This document shows positions 1 to 7,798 of a stretch of DNA of 64,000 bases, piece after piece. Positions within the stretch are counted from its first letter, which is position 1, and the number at the start of each line of letters is the position of its first letter. Both the position numbers and the translations under genes were made by a program. Source of the stretch: Lacrimispora defluvii (GTDB lineage Bacteria > Bacillota > Clostridia > Lachnospirales > Lachnospiraceae). The stretch is from the NCBI GenBank assembly GCA_013036995.1, contig JAAOXG010000015.1, forward strand, positions 1 through 64,000. Direction: 5' to 3'. The notes beneath the pieces were generated by a model that had not been told where the DNA came from, searched no databases, and saw only the letters and a list, made by a program, of their open reading frames with translations.

Positions 1-1
1 A

Positions 2-634
2 CTTTGGGGTTGCAAAAAACATCAACAAGCTATAAAATGTTTAATAGATGGATTGGATGAATACAATATTCCGGGTGTGACAACAGAAAAAGAACTGGCG
101 AACATATTTGCTAAAGAATATACAACTCAAAAGGGATTATCATTTAAGACAACAATGAGTCAGAGAATATATGAGCTTACTGCCGTAAATCCTGATATTC
201 AGCAATTTGGAGTTGTGCGATTGTTGGAAGAAAAAGATATGCATTTCTTTCCTTTTTGGCTGGAGGCGTTTAATGCGGCAGCTGTATATGGAAATACTGA
301 AATGTCTATTCCACAAGGTGCTAACCCGTATCATTACAGATTGTCTACAAAGAAACTTTATGTTTTAGAAATTGATGGCTTACCAGTTTCTATGGCAGGA
401 TTTACGAGAGAGATGCAAACAGCTATTGGTGTAGCATTTGTATATACGCCTCCATATTTTCGTGGCAAAGGATATGCCTCATCATGTGTGGCACAATTAA
501 GTCAGATCGCATTAGATAAAGGTTTTACTAAATGTGTATTATACACGGATTTGTTGAATCCAACATCCAATAGTATATATCAGAAAATCGGATATAAACC
601 GGTTTGTGATTCCCTTATGCTAAAATATGAGTAA
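2..634 (+). CDS. GNAT-family N-acetyltransferase, 5' end outside window
   Basis: The C-terminal half is a GNAT acetyltransferase, which transfers acetyl from acetyl-CoA to an amine. The acetyl-CoA loop is visible as YTPPYFRGKGYASS (about residues 131-144 counted from the first internal start), followed by the usual beta strand and an NPTSNSIYQKIGY segment typical of the family's C-terminus. A TTG at 53 could start the frame, but the same frame is open without a stop to the window edge and no Shine-Dalgarno precedes 53. I therefore read this as the 3' part of a longer gene. The substrate cannot be told. Confidence 0.8.
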   Translation, partial: LWGCKKHQQAIKCLIDGLDEYNIPGVTTEKELANIFAKEYTTQKGLSFKTTMSQRIYELTAVNPDIQQFGVVRLLEEKDMHFFPFWLEAFNAAAVYGNTEMSIPQGANPYHYRLSTKKLYVLEIDGLPVSMAGFTREMQTAIGVAFVYTPPYFRGKGYASSCVAQLSQIALDKGFTKCVLYTDLLNPTSNSIYQKIGYKPVCDSLMLKYE

Positions 635-742
635 TATATTTAAACAGGTATCGGAGCTCAACTCATGAATCTCATCGCTTCTTAATTAATATAGAAAAGG
701 CGAAGAATCAGCTCTCCGCCTCGCTTAATTTTATCTTAATTT

Positions 743-2014
743 TTACGCTGGGTAACCGTCATAATTCAGAGCTTCATCTAAGAAATCGAACATCACCTGC
801 ATCCGCAACGCCAGATTGTTGATCTGGCAATGGAAATCGGCTCCATCTTCTGTTTTCCCTATCCACAAGGCCTTTTTCCTGGAGGACGCTTTTTCATAAA
901 CCTCCGTTGCCTGCCTAATAACCTCTGGGCCTTCGGATTCCGCGCGAATGGACAGTAAAGCACACTTAATATCCCGAGGATCTAACTCCAAATTGTCTTG
1001 TGATACATCCAGCCAATCTACCATGCTATTAAAACCGTGCATCCAAATAACTCGATGAAGTGTTACTCGTGGGAGCCACGGTAAACTATTTACAAGCTTG
1101 TTGGATTCTTCCGGATCTCCCATGGTGAACTGCTTCGGCATAACACCATTTGTAATCACTTCCCGCCAAGAGTATAATGGCGCACTGGCAACTAACGCGG
1201 CAAAACGATCATCATTAGCCGCATTGAATGTACTCTTTATGCCAGCATAACTATCCCCGCATACTACCAGTCGTTTCGCATCTACGTCAGAACGGGCAAC
1301 AAGGAAATCGGTAACTGCATGATAAACGCCTATCAGATCGGCTTTGGGGAAGTTCTTTGCCGTGACTTCAGGATTATAGGACCTTGGCTGCACATCATAA
1401 GGCAGATCTATGAGTAATGCATTATACCCTCGCTCGATGGCATCTCTACCCCCAAGGAACCAGGTATCCTCCTTGTGTGATTCGCCACCGTTATGGAACA
1501 TGATCGTCGGTTTTGGACAGTTACTGTTTTCAGCCTTCAGAAAGATACCCGAAAACTTATAGCCTTTGTATTCTATTTCCACATACTCATGCGGATATGT
1601 TTTAGACAAGCAGTCAAGATATTTTTTGAAACACTCTACGGTTTTAAAATAGACTGGGAAAAAATCCTCATCTGCCGGATCTATTGCGCAGTAGGCTGCC
1701 CGGTAGTACCCGAAGGCTCGCAAGAACGCTTGGCCAGCGCTGATCCTATGTCCTTTTTTCATGCAATCTTCACCGATTGATTCAATCTTTTCTGCCTCTT
1801 TCCCAAACTCCGTCATCCAACTCGCAGCAGACTTCGGATCAACTTTGCGAGCTACTTTGAAAAGCTCACCTGGTGTACAGGCACCGTAGGCTATCCACCC
1901 AACGAACCATTGGAACATGAAATCCAGATCTTCGTCTTCGGGATCCATGAAGAAGAGTCTGCTGTCCGGATTCATGCGTTCTGCTAATATTTCACCATTT
2001 TCCACTGATGCCAT
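743..2014 (-). CDS. alpha/beta hydrolase (FrsA / dipeptidyl-peptidase-like)
   Basis: A 423-residue soluble alpha/beta-hydrolase. The central domain has an oxyanion-type segment (MFHNGGESHKEDTW) and a nucleophile elbow CGDSYAG near residue 250, with Ser as the likely nucleophile. The C-terminal ALWIGKTEDGADFHCQ holds a plausible catalytic His. The long helical N-terminus resembles FrsA/DUF1100 and dihydropseudooxynicotine-hydrolase-type proteins. The start is supported by AAAGGAG nine bases upstream. It lies downstream of the MarR gene on the same strand, separated by about 140 bases without a clear gene, so it is probably a MarR-controlled detoxification or esterase gene. The substrate is unknown. 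Confidence 0.8.
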   Translation of the reverse strand: MASVENGEILAERMNPDSRLFFMDPEDEDLDFMFQWFVGWIAYGACTPGELFKVARKVDPKSAASWMTEFGKEAEKIESIGEDCMKKGHRISAGQAFLRAFGYYRAAYCAIDPADEDFFPVYFKTVECFKKYLDCLSKTYPHEYVEIEYKGYKFSGIFLKAENSNCPKPTIMFHNGGESHKEDTWFLGGRDAIERGYNALLIDLPYDVQPRSYNPEVTAKNFPKADLIGVYHAVTDFLVARSDVDAKRLVVCGDSYAGIKSTFNAANDDRFAALVASAPLYSWREVITNGVMPKQFTMGDPEESNKLVNSLPWLPRVTLHRVIWMHGFNSMVDWLDVSQDNLELDPRDIKCALLSIRAESEGPEVIRQATEVYEKASSRKKALWIGKTEDGADFHCQINNLALRMQVMFDFLDEALNYDGYPA

Positions 2015-2155
2015 TTTTCAAATCTCCTTTCTTAATCAATTGATCGATCATCCCCAGCATGGGTTGCCATGATCTGATCCTTGTTCTTGAAATCGTAATG
2101 AATTAAAGATTTATTAACCTCCTTCCCGGCAGGCGATTTCATCTACCCGCCAATA

Positions 2156-2629
2156 TTAGTTGTTTAGATGGTCTTCCTCTTGAGCAATCATCTGCGTTAT
2201 ACCCTGAGTTACCATATCAAGAAAATCTGAAACCAACTGTGTTTCCTTCTGATCCAAGCCTGACATAAACTTCTGCCAAACCTCCCACATACATTCATGG
2301 TGCTTTTGATGCCCTTCACAGATTCGTTCACCTAAGGGGGTAAGACGGGAAAAAACTTCCTTGCGGTTGCCCTTTTTTTTGTAAGACTCAATCAGCTCTT
2401 TCTCCAATAACTTCTTCGTACCCTGGCTCACCGCTCCGCTGGTCATTTCCAAATACGCGGCCAGCTCACTTACATTTGCACCTTCCTGGGACTTTATCGC
2501 CTCCAGCAGGTGAATCTCAGAATGGGACAGCGGGAAGTTACCCCCATAGGACCAAGGCGTCTGCATCTCCTGAATAAGCAGGTTCCCCATCTGATAAAAT
2601 TTGTCTGCTAATATCTTTTCATTTTTCAT
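2156..2629 (-). CDS. MarR-family transcriptional regulator
   Basis: A 157-residue winged-helix repressor of the MarR family. The recognition region SELAAYLEMTSGAVSQGTKK (about residues 54-73) and the wing NRKEVFSRLTPLGE are visible, flanked by dimerisation helices. These proteins usually bind palindromes in their own promoter and release them when a small ligand binds. It is transcribed ahead of the alpha/beta hydrolase. The promoter leaves only about nine bases between the -10 box and the ATG, so the message may be leaderless; no Shine-Dalgarno is seen for this start or for Met14. Confidence 0.88.
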   Translation of the reverse strand: MKNEKILADKFYQMGNLLIQEMQTPWSYGGNFPLSHSEIHLLEAIKSQEGANVSELAAYLEMTSGAVSQGTKKLLEKELIESYKKKGNRKEVFSRLTPLGERICEGHQKHHECMWEVWQKFMSGLDQKETQLVSDFLDMVTQGITQMIAQEEDHLNN

Positions 2630-2638
2630 AGTAACTAA

Positions 2639-2667
2639 ATAATATACTAACTAAATATTTTTGTCAA
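2639..2667 (-). promoter_or_regulatory. MarR gene promoter with overlapping direct repeats
   Basis: Reading the minus strand, TTGACA (2667-2662), a 17-base spacer and TATTAT (2644-2639) form a near-consensus sigma-A promoter. Two copies of ATTTAGTTA(G/C)TA lie 16 bases apart across the spacer and -10, one running into the start codon. They are candidate MarR operators. Confidence 0.75.
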
Positions 2668-2703
2668 GTAGTTATTACTGATTAAATACAAGAATATTTA
2701 AAG

Positions 2704-2732
2704 TTGACACAGATGGATTTCAGGCGTATAAT
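2704..2732 (+). promoter_or_regulatory. corA leader promoter
   Basis: TTGACA at 2704-2709, a 17-base spacer and TATAAT at 2727-2732 form a perfect consensus promoter. It reads into the 29-codon leader ORF and then corA. Confidence 0.8.
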
Positions 2733-2755
2733 TCAACCTCGCGGAGGTGAAAGAA

Positions 2756-2845
2756 ATGGAAGACAGTTGTGGCCATAGTCACATACAACAATTTGAAAAA
2801 TTACTTAACGCTGCAGGGCAACTGCTTTCCTTTTATTATCTTTAA
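2756..2845 (+). CDS. 29-residue leader peptide upstream of corA
   Basis: A short ORF starts at an ATG six bases after a consensus GGAGGTG (2743-2749) and ends at the TAA at 2843-2845. It begins MEDSCGHSHIQQF and ends in an aromatic tail LLSFYYL. Promoter, ribosome site and ORF are better formed than chance would suggest. The Cys/His-rich start and aromatic end would suit a metal- or ribosome-sensing leader peptide, but this is inference. It sits 36 bases before the preferred corA start, and its 3' half contributes one arm of a possible leader structure. I do not recognise a named family. Confidence 0.55.
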   Translation: MEDSCGHSHIQQFEKLLNAAGQLLSFYYL

Positions 2846-2869
2846 GTGGATTTGTCTGCCCTGAGCAGA
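2814..2869 (+). promoter_or_regulatory. possible alternative hairpins in the corA leader
   Basis: CAGGGCA (2814-2820, inside the leader ORF) is complementary to TGCCCTG (2857-2863). The second arm overlaps a local hairpin TCTGC/GCAGA (2855-2859 with 2865-2869) that ends one base before the corA ribosome site AAGGGG. The two pairings exclude each other, so translation of the leader could alter access to the corA start. The stems are short and this is a hypothesis only. Confidence 0.35.
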
Positions 2870-2881
2870 AAGGGGCAAACA

Positions 2882-3856
2882 ATGCTGAGAATTTACAAAA
2901 CAATCGAGAACGGCCTCGTTAAGGTAAAAACACTTAAGGAACAAAATCTCTGGATTGACGTAACCAATCCAACCGAGAAAGAACTTAATGCACTTGCTGT
3001 TCGCTATAATTTAGACATTGACTTATTAAAAGCGTCTTTGGACGACGAGGAAAGACCTAGAATTGAAGCATATGATGACCAGATGCTGATTTTGATCAGT
3101 ATGCCAAATTCCTCCTCGGAAAGATCTCCGATTATCTATAACACAATTCCATTGGGGATTGTATTTACAGAACAGGTTATTATCACAGTTTCGTTAAAGG
3201 AAAGCATGCTTATCGAACAGTTCATCAGAACCAAAATCACTCCAGTTACTCAGAAACGAACCCGATTTGTTCTTCAGCTACTCTATAGCAATGCAAGATT
3301 ATTCCTGAGCTGCCTTATGGAGATTGATAAAAAGTCTTCGGAAATCGAGCAGTATTTAAATGGATCTTCAAAAAATGAAGATCTGATAAATCTGTTTAAT
3401 CTTCAAAAAAGCCTGGTTTACTTCACAACCGCATTACGTTCCAATGAAAGCGTACTTGAAAAATTACTTCGAACATATTTTAAAAAAGTACATGATGAAA
3501 AAGGTCAGGTAACAGTTAGAATACTGAAAAATTACGAAGAAGACGAAGACCTTCTCGAAGATGTAATTACGGAAAACAAACAGGCAATTGACATGGCAGA
3601 CATTTATACGAACATTCTCGGGGGAACCATGAGCGCTTTTGCATCCATCATTTCAAACAATTTGAATATTGTCATGAAATTCCTGGCGATTATAACCATT
3701 GTAATGTCAGTACCGACAATCATTACCGGTTTTTTTGGTATGAATGTTCCTATCCCATATCAGTATAATTCATTTGCATACATAGGAATAATTATGCTAT
3801 GTGTTGTTCTTATGATAAGCGGTGCTTTGATCATAACCAAAAAGAAAATGTATTGA
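2882..3856 (+). CDS. corA: CorA-family divalent cation (Mg2+/Co2+) transporter
   Basis: A CorA-type channel of about 324 residues: a long alpha/beta cytoplasmic domain followed by two C-terminal membrane helices. The signature GMN (in FFGMNVP, about residues 286-288) lies at the end of the first helix, as expected for the pore mouth. A basic KKKMY tail follows helix 2. Family members form pentamers that take up Mg2+, Co2+ or Ni2+. I start it at the ATG at 2882 because AAGGGG lies seven bases upstream; a GTG at 2846 would extend it by 12 residues but has no ribosome site. Expression may be tuned through the leader ORF. A bidirectional terminator follows. Confidence 0.9.
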   Translation: MLRIYKTIENGLVKVKTLKEQNLWIDVTNPTEKELNALAVRYNLDIDLLKASLDDEERPRIEAYDDQMLILISMPNSSSERSPIIYNTIPLGIVFTEQVIITVSLKESMLIEQFIRTKITPVTQKRTRFVLQLLYSNARLFLSCLMEIDKKSSEIEQYLNGSSKNEDLINLFNLQKSLVYFTTALRSNESVLEKLLRTYFKKVHDEKGQVTVRILKNYEEDEDLLEDVITENKQAIDMADIYTNILGGTMSAFASIISNNLNIVMKFLAIITIVMSVPTIITGFFGMNVPIPYQYNSFAYIGIIMLCVVLMISGALIITKKKMY

Positions 3857-3863
3857 ATTAAAA

Positions 3864-3887
3864 AAACAGAGCTAAATCGCTCTGTTT
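3864..3887. terminator. bidirectional terminator between corA and the Trk operon
   Basis: AAACAGAGC and GCTCTGTTT form a 9-bp stem around a 6-base loop. It is flanked by A-runs on the left and T-runs on the right, so it can serve both converging units. Confidence 0.85.
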
Positions 3888-3894
3888 ATCTTTT

Positions 3895-4395
3895 TTATAA
3901 TCTCCTATTTTTAATTACTTTAACAAGTATTAACATTAGTTCTAAAGTAAGTATAGTTAAAATAACTGCAATTATTATTTTTACAGGCGATATTTGATCT
4001 TTTACCTCATATCCATTTTTCACTATTTCCAATGAACTACTATGTAAATCAGTTTCACCACCATGCTCTTTACAGGCTCTATTAAATATACCAGTTATTT
4101 TTACGGTATCACCTTTGCATTTATAATTTCCATAGAATAATATTTCTTCAGCAATGTCACTATCCAGCCAGATTCCAATTGCATTTGTTCCGTCATTTAT
4201 ATTGATCCATGAATAATTACCTCTCTTCATGCTTTCACCAATGACTTCTCCCTGAATCGTAACCTCCTCCCCATTATACTCCTTTGCCTTCTCAATTAAT
4301 TCATTTATGTCTGTAAAAGACTGTGCATTTACTTGGAAAGTTAGTGCGGAAGTGAAAAGTAATACCCATATTAATGTTTTAATATATTTTGGCAT
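3895..4395 (-). CDS. membrane-anchored OB-fold protein of the Trk operon
   Basis: A 166-residue protein with an N-terminal signal/anchor (IKTLIWVLLFTSALTF), an extracytoplasmic domain, and a C-terminal membrane helix (VKIIIAVILTILTLELMLIL) ending in a basic tail. The central part (EEVTIQGEVIGES..., then WININDGTNAIGIWL and KGDTVKITGIF) has the strand pattern of a small OB-fold, as in proteins of the tRNA_anti-like/DUF4131-like type. Its start overlaps the end of trkH by 25 bases, so it is translationally coupled to the potassium transporter. A role as an accessory or sensor subunit is inference. Confidence 0.65.
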   Translation of the reverse strand: MPKYIKTLIWVLLFTSALTFQVNAQSFTDINELIEKAKEYNGEEVTIQGEVIGESMKRGNYSWININDGTNAIGIWLDSDIAEEILFYGNYKCKGDTVKITGIFNRACKEHGGETDLHSSSLEIVKNGYEVKDQISPVKIIIAVILTILTLELMLILVKVIKNRRL

Positions 4396-5909
4396 GCTTT
4401 TTTAACACCTCCTAAGAAATAACCGATTAATGCAAATACAGATAAAAATTCAAGTCTGCCTAAATACATTGCAATAATGTAAAACAATTTCATTGCTGTA
4501 GGCATGGAAGAAGTGGTTACTCCTATGGATAATCCTACATTACCAGTAACAGAAGCTGATTCAAATGCAGAAGCTGAAATCGGATATCCATAGAAAGTGC
4601 CAAGTATTGTGCCAGTAGTAAAGGTAACTATATAACAGATGATAATAATTGCAGATGATTTTATTACAGTATCATCTAATACCCGGTCTTTCAAATGATG
4701 ATATTTATAAACATTCATACTTCTTTCTGGCAAAAGCAGCTTTTTTACGTCCATGATTAATCCTTTAAATACAATTCCAACTCTTAATCCTTTGAAACCT
4801 CCTGCTGTTGAGCACGCAGAACCACCGATCAGCATAGCTACCACCATAATTAAGATGCCAAAATCTCCCCATTCCAAAGCAAACTGCCTTGCGTAGATGC
4901 TTCCGAATCCTGTCGTTGTATGTGCTGAAATTACGTTAAAAATTACTCTTCTAAATCCGGCTATGGCATTGGGATATACGTCCAACTTTGCCAATCCGGC
5001 AAGTGCAAGCATACAGGCTACAAAGGATGTAACCAAAAAGCTCTGTATTTCTATATTTTTTACTATCTCTTTTCTCTTTCCCTGCCATATTGCATAATGG
5101 ATTCCGAAATTCAGGGAGCCAAGGATAAAGATGACCATGGAAACTGTTTCAAACATGATACTGTGATAATACATAATATTTTGTGAATTGGGTGCAAATC
5201 CTCCCGTACTCCATGAGGATGCAAATATAAAGAGTGCATGCAAAAATGCAGATACTGGCTTTAATCCAATGGACATTCCCACAATCCATAATACAATTGT
5301 TCCAATAATAAGGTAAATCATACTAATTTTCCAGATTTGTCTGGCAGTACCTTTTACATTGGGAACTAACTCAATATCTTTCCCTTCTCCAACATACATT
5401 TTGAATGCACCGCCCATTTCTTTGCCTAAAAAGGTAAGCGTTAAAACAACCATTCCCTGACCACCAATAAAGGTTAAAATATGTCTCCACATATTCAAGC
5501 CAATGGAAATATGGTCCAAATCCTGAGTCAGGGCTAACCCAGTTGTAGTAAATCCACTCATTACATCAAAGCATGCATCCACAAAAGATAATGAATGACC
5601 ACTCAGCATATATGGAATTGCGCATAATACAGTTAAAACAATCCATGACAGTGAAGCAATTACAAATCCATGTTTCCACTGTATATCATGATTCCTTTCC
5701 TTTGATCTCATTCCATACATGATCATTAATATTCCTAAAATAAAGGCTATTGCATCACTGATTATAAAATCCAGCATTGGATTCCATTCAAAAAAAAGAA
5801 GTGAAGTTATGATCGGTATCGTCATTAAAGAAGCTACAATTAATACAATATATCCTGTATAATAGCTGATAATTTCAATACCATTTTGTCTATGTTTTAA
5901 ACCAGCCAT
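4371..5909 (-). CDS. trkH: TrkH-family potassium uptake channel subunit
   Basis: A 512-residue polytopic membrane protein of the TrkH/KtrB superfamily. The four pore-loop selectivity segments with their conserved glycines are visible: GFTTTGLAL, SSWSTGGFAP, SAHTTTGFGS and SVTGNVGLSIG. The length fits the TrkH/KtrB range. It is the membrane pore that works with the cytosolic TrkA subunits encoded just upstream on the same strand. The gap to trkA is about 83 bases and the following OB-fold gene overlaps its end. Confidence 0.92.
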   Translation of the reverse strand: MAGLKHRQNGIEIISYYTGYIVLIVASLMTIPIITSLLFFEWNPMLDFIISDAIAFILGILMIMYGMRSKERNHDIQWKHGFVIASLSWIVLTVLCAIPYMLSGHSLSFVDACFDVMSGFTTTGLALTQDLDHISIGLNMWRHILTFIGGQGMVVLTLTFLGKEMGGAFKMYVGEGKDIELVPNVKGTARQIWKISMIYLIIGTIVLWIVGMSIGLKPVSAFLHALFIFASSWSTGGFAPNSQNIMYYHSIMFETVSMVIFILGSLNFGIHYAIWQGKRKEIVKNIEIQSFLVTSFVACMLALAGLAKLDVYPNAIAGFRRVIFNVISAHTTTGFGSIYARQFALEWGDFGILIMVVAMLIGGSACSTAGGFKGLRVGIVFKGLIMDVKKLLLPERSMNVYKYHHLKDRVLDDTVIKSSAIIIICYIVTFTTGTILGTFYGYPISASAFESASVTGNVGLSIGVTTSSMPTAMKLFYIIAMYLGRLEFLSVFALIGYFLGGVKKACQNILKH

Positions 5910-5992
5910 TTGTCACCTCATTATAATTACGGTTGCTGTAAATAATACTGCAACGTAAAAAATTGTGAACAATGATTCATAAATCATTCCTT

Positions 5993-6685
5993 TTATTTCT
6001 TTTTTCCTAACATCCATTTTTTATTGCCTCCATCATATAATTCACAAACCAAGCTTGCTAAAACGGACTTATTTGTAATAACGATTACTTTATCCCCCTC
6101 CAAAATCTGAATATTTCCTCTTGGATAAATAACCGTCTCTCCACGTATAATAGAAACCAGAACACATTCTTTTGGTAAAATTAAATCCTTTACAAATTGA
6201 TTGCTCCAGATGTTATTTTCTCTGATTGATAATTCTGTAATTATCATTAACCCACGTTCTAATGTACTGATGACCCTGTAATCCTCCTGATCAAACGCAT
6301 ATTCAATTAAGTTAGCAATTACCTCTGTACTGCAGACTGCATTATCAATTCCTAACTTTTTAAACATAATAATGTTTTGTGGATTATTGATACGGGAAAT
6401 TGTTCTCTTCGAATGAAAACTTACTTTCGCAATTTGGCAAGTCACTAAATTCACTTCATCCGACCCTGTTACAGCAGCTATAATTTCTGCATCCTCAATA
6501 CCTGCATCTTTTAAAACATCTAAATTAGTACCATCCCCCCATATAACATCGCTATTAAAATCTTCTGCTATTTTTTTGCAGGTTTCTTTATCTCTTTCAA
6601 TCAGCGTAACTTTATAATCTCTTCCTTTTAACGTTTTTAAAAGGTTATATCCTACTTTTCCTCCGCCTACTATTATTGTTTTCAT
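5993..6685 (-). CDS. trkA: TrkA-family potassium channel regulatory subunit (first paralogue)
   Basis: A regulator of about 230 residues with an N-terminal Rossmann RCK domain (GGGKVGYNLLKTL dinucleotide motif at about residues 6-18, acidic ligand end LIERD) and a C-terminal RCK_C domain (ECVLVSIIRGETVIYPRGN). It gates TrkH in response to nucleotides such as NAD(H), ATP or c-di-AMP. I choose the ATG at 6685, preceded by AAGGAGA at good spacing; an upstream ATG at 6703 is less likely. This start overlaps the stop of the upstream paralogue as ATGA, so the two are coupled. Confidence 0.9.
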   Translation of the reverse strand: MKTIIVGGGKVGYNLLKTLKGRDYKVTLIERDKETCKKIAEDFNSDVIWGDGTNLDVLKDAGIEDAEIIAAVTGSDEVNLVTCQIAKVSFHSKRTISRINNPQNIIMFKKLGIDNAVCSTEVIANLIEYAFDQEDYRVISTLERGLMIITELSIRENNIWSNQFVKDLILPKECVLVSIIRGETVIYPRGNIQILEGDKVIVITNKSVLASLVCELYDGGNKKWMLGKKK

Positions 6686-7335
6686 AAAAAAATCTCCTTG
6701 CAAAAATAATTAATTAATCTTCCTTTATCATTTATATGTACCGTACAAATCACTCTGTCTCCTTTATATATCTTTTCATTTCTTTTCATAAATTTTACTG
6801 ACCCATCCTTTACAGTACCAGTTATAATACAGTGAAATTTAGCTTCAATATCTCCCACCGTCATTGATTTTTCTTTACTAACAAGAAATTCAATTATTTC
6901 ATGATTATTGTCCAATGTTGATATTACATCTAAACTATAGATAGGCAGCTTACTCTTTACCATTTCAATTTCATACTGTATCGGGTTAATCGTATTGATT
7001 CCAAGCGTATGATAAAAAGAATCTTTATCAGGATCATTTACCCTTGCAATAATTTTAGGCACATTATATATTTTTCCTGCAATCAGTGATACCGTTATGT
7101 TGACGTTATCATTTGCTGTAACTGCAACCAGGGCGTCTGCCTGTTCTATTCCTGCGTCGATAAGATTATCACTGTCATATTCTACTCCTTTTATTCGACG
7201 GCCATTAAAACCACTTCCTAAAGCATTTAATTTATCTGCATTGTTATCGATAATACTCACATCATTGCCATCATCTGATAATCCCTTAGCCAAATTACTG
7301 CCAAATCTACCGCAGCCAATAATGATTATAAACAT
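6682..7335 (-). CDS. trkA: TrkA-family potassium channel regulatory subunit (second paralogue)
   Basis: The 217-residue first gene of the Trk operon. It has the Rossmann motif GCGRFGSNLAKGL, the acidic strand end SIIDNN, and a C-terminal RCK_C domain (MTVGDIEAKFHCIITGTVKDG). The ribosome site GGAGGGG lies five bases upstream. With its paralogue it would form the cytosolic gating ring on TrkH; two different RCK subunits in one operon suggest a heteromeric ring or responses to different ligands, which is inference. Confidence 0.9.
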   Translation of the reverse strand: MFIIIIGCGRFGSNLAKGLSDDGNDVSIIDNNADKLNALGSGFNGRRIKGVEYDSDNLIDAGIEQADALVAVTANDNVNITVSLIAGKIYNVPKIIARVNDPDKDSFYHTLGINTINPIQYEIEMVKSKLPIYSLDVISTLDNNHEIIEFLVSKEKSMTVGDIEAKFHCIITGTVKDGSVKFMKRNEKIYKGDRVICTVHINDKGRLINYFCKEIFL

Positions 7336-7441
7336 AATTCCCCTCCAGCATATTTATTCTTCATTGCTAAAAGATGATCCTGGTGCATTTCTGAAGATCT
7401 CTCGTTGTATTAATTATTGTAATATAAATGATGTAAAGTTG

Positions 7442-7480
7442 TTGTGAGAATTGAAAGATGGGTGTGAGAATTCTGTGAGA
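7442..7480 (-). promoter_or_regulatory. direct repeats upstream of the Trk operon
   Basis: TGTGAGAATT occurs at 7442-7451 and 7462-7471 and the shortened TGTGAGA(T) at 7473-7480, giving spacings of 20 and 11 bases. Helically phased direct repeats are typical sites for OmpR/PhoB-type response regulators. The repeats lie about 110-145 bases before the first trkA start. No match to the ydaO c-di-AMP riboswitch core was seen. Confidence 0.4.
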
Positions 7481-7500
7481 TTTAGATTGACATATGAAAA

Positions 7501-7668
7501 TCAGCACCGCTCAGCAACTCCAAAAGCAGTACGGGCCACACTATCTGCCTACATAAGGTAAATTGCTCCAAGCATTGCACTAAGCGGCAGCACATAACGA
7601 TTGTTACTGGATTTATTTAACAATCTTACAATATGGGGAACCGCAAAAAGAAGCCCAAGCATTTGCAT
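7501..7668 (-). pseudogene. FecCD-type iron(III)-siderophore ABC permease fragment
   Basis: The minus strand translates to MLGLLFAVPHIVRLL, then YVLPLSAMLGAIYLM, an in-frame TAG (7551-7549), then ADSVARTAFG. This matches the conserved core of FecCD/BtuC permeases (G-L-x-x-PHIVR-L, PLSA-x-GA, AD-x-x-AR). Only about 55 codons remain, with an internal stop, and the flanks do not align with the family. This explains most of the otherwise empty 300-base gap before 7799. No intact partner genes remain. Confidence 0.65.
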
Positions 7669-7798
7669 CTTCCGCAAATACTAAGACTTCTATAAATAAC
7701 AACAATATTATTTCTTATACACAAAAAGCAGCAAAACAGGCTTATTAACATAAATGCTATAATCTTGTTTCCATCGTCATCCGCGAGGAAATTGCATT

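Noticed and set aside
2846..2881. GTG start extending CorA by 12 residues
   Set aside because: It abuts the leader ORF stop and has no ribosome site, whereas the ATG at 2882 has AAGGGG at ideal spacing.
7336..7500. c-di-AMP (ydaO) riboswitch upstream of the Trk operon
   Set aside because: Such riboswitches often precede potassium genes, but none of the conserved core sequence could be found here.
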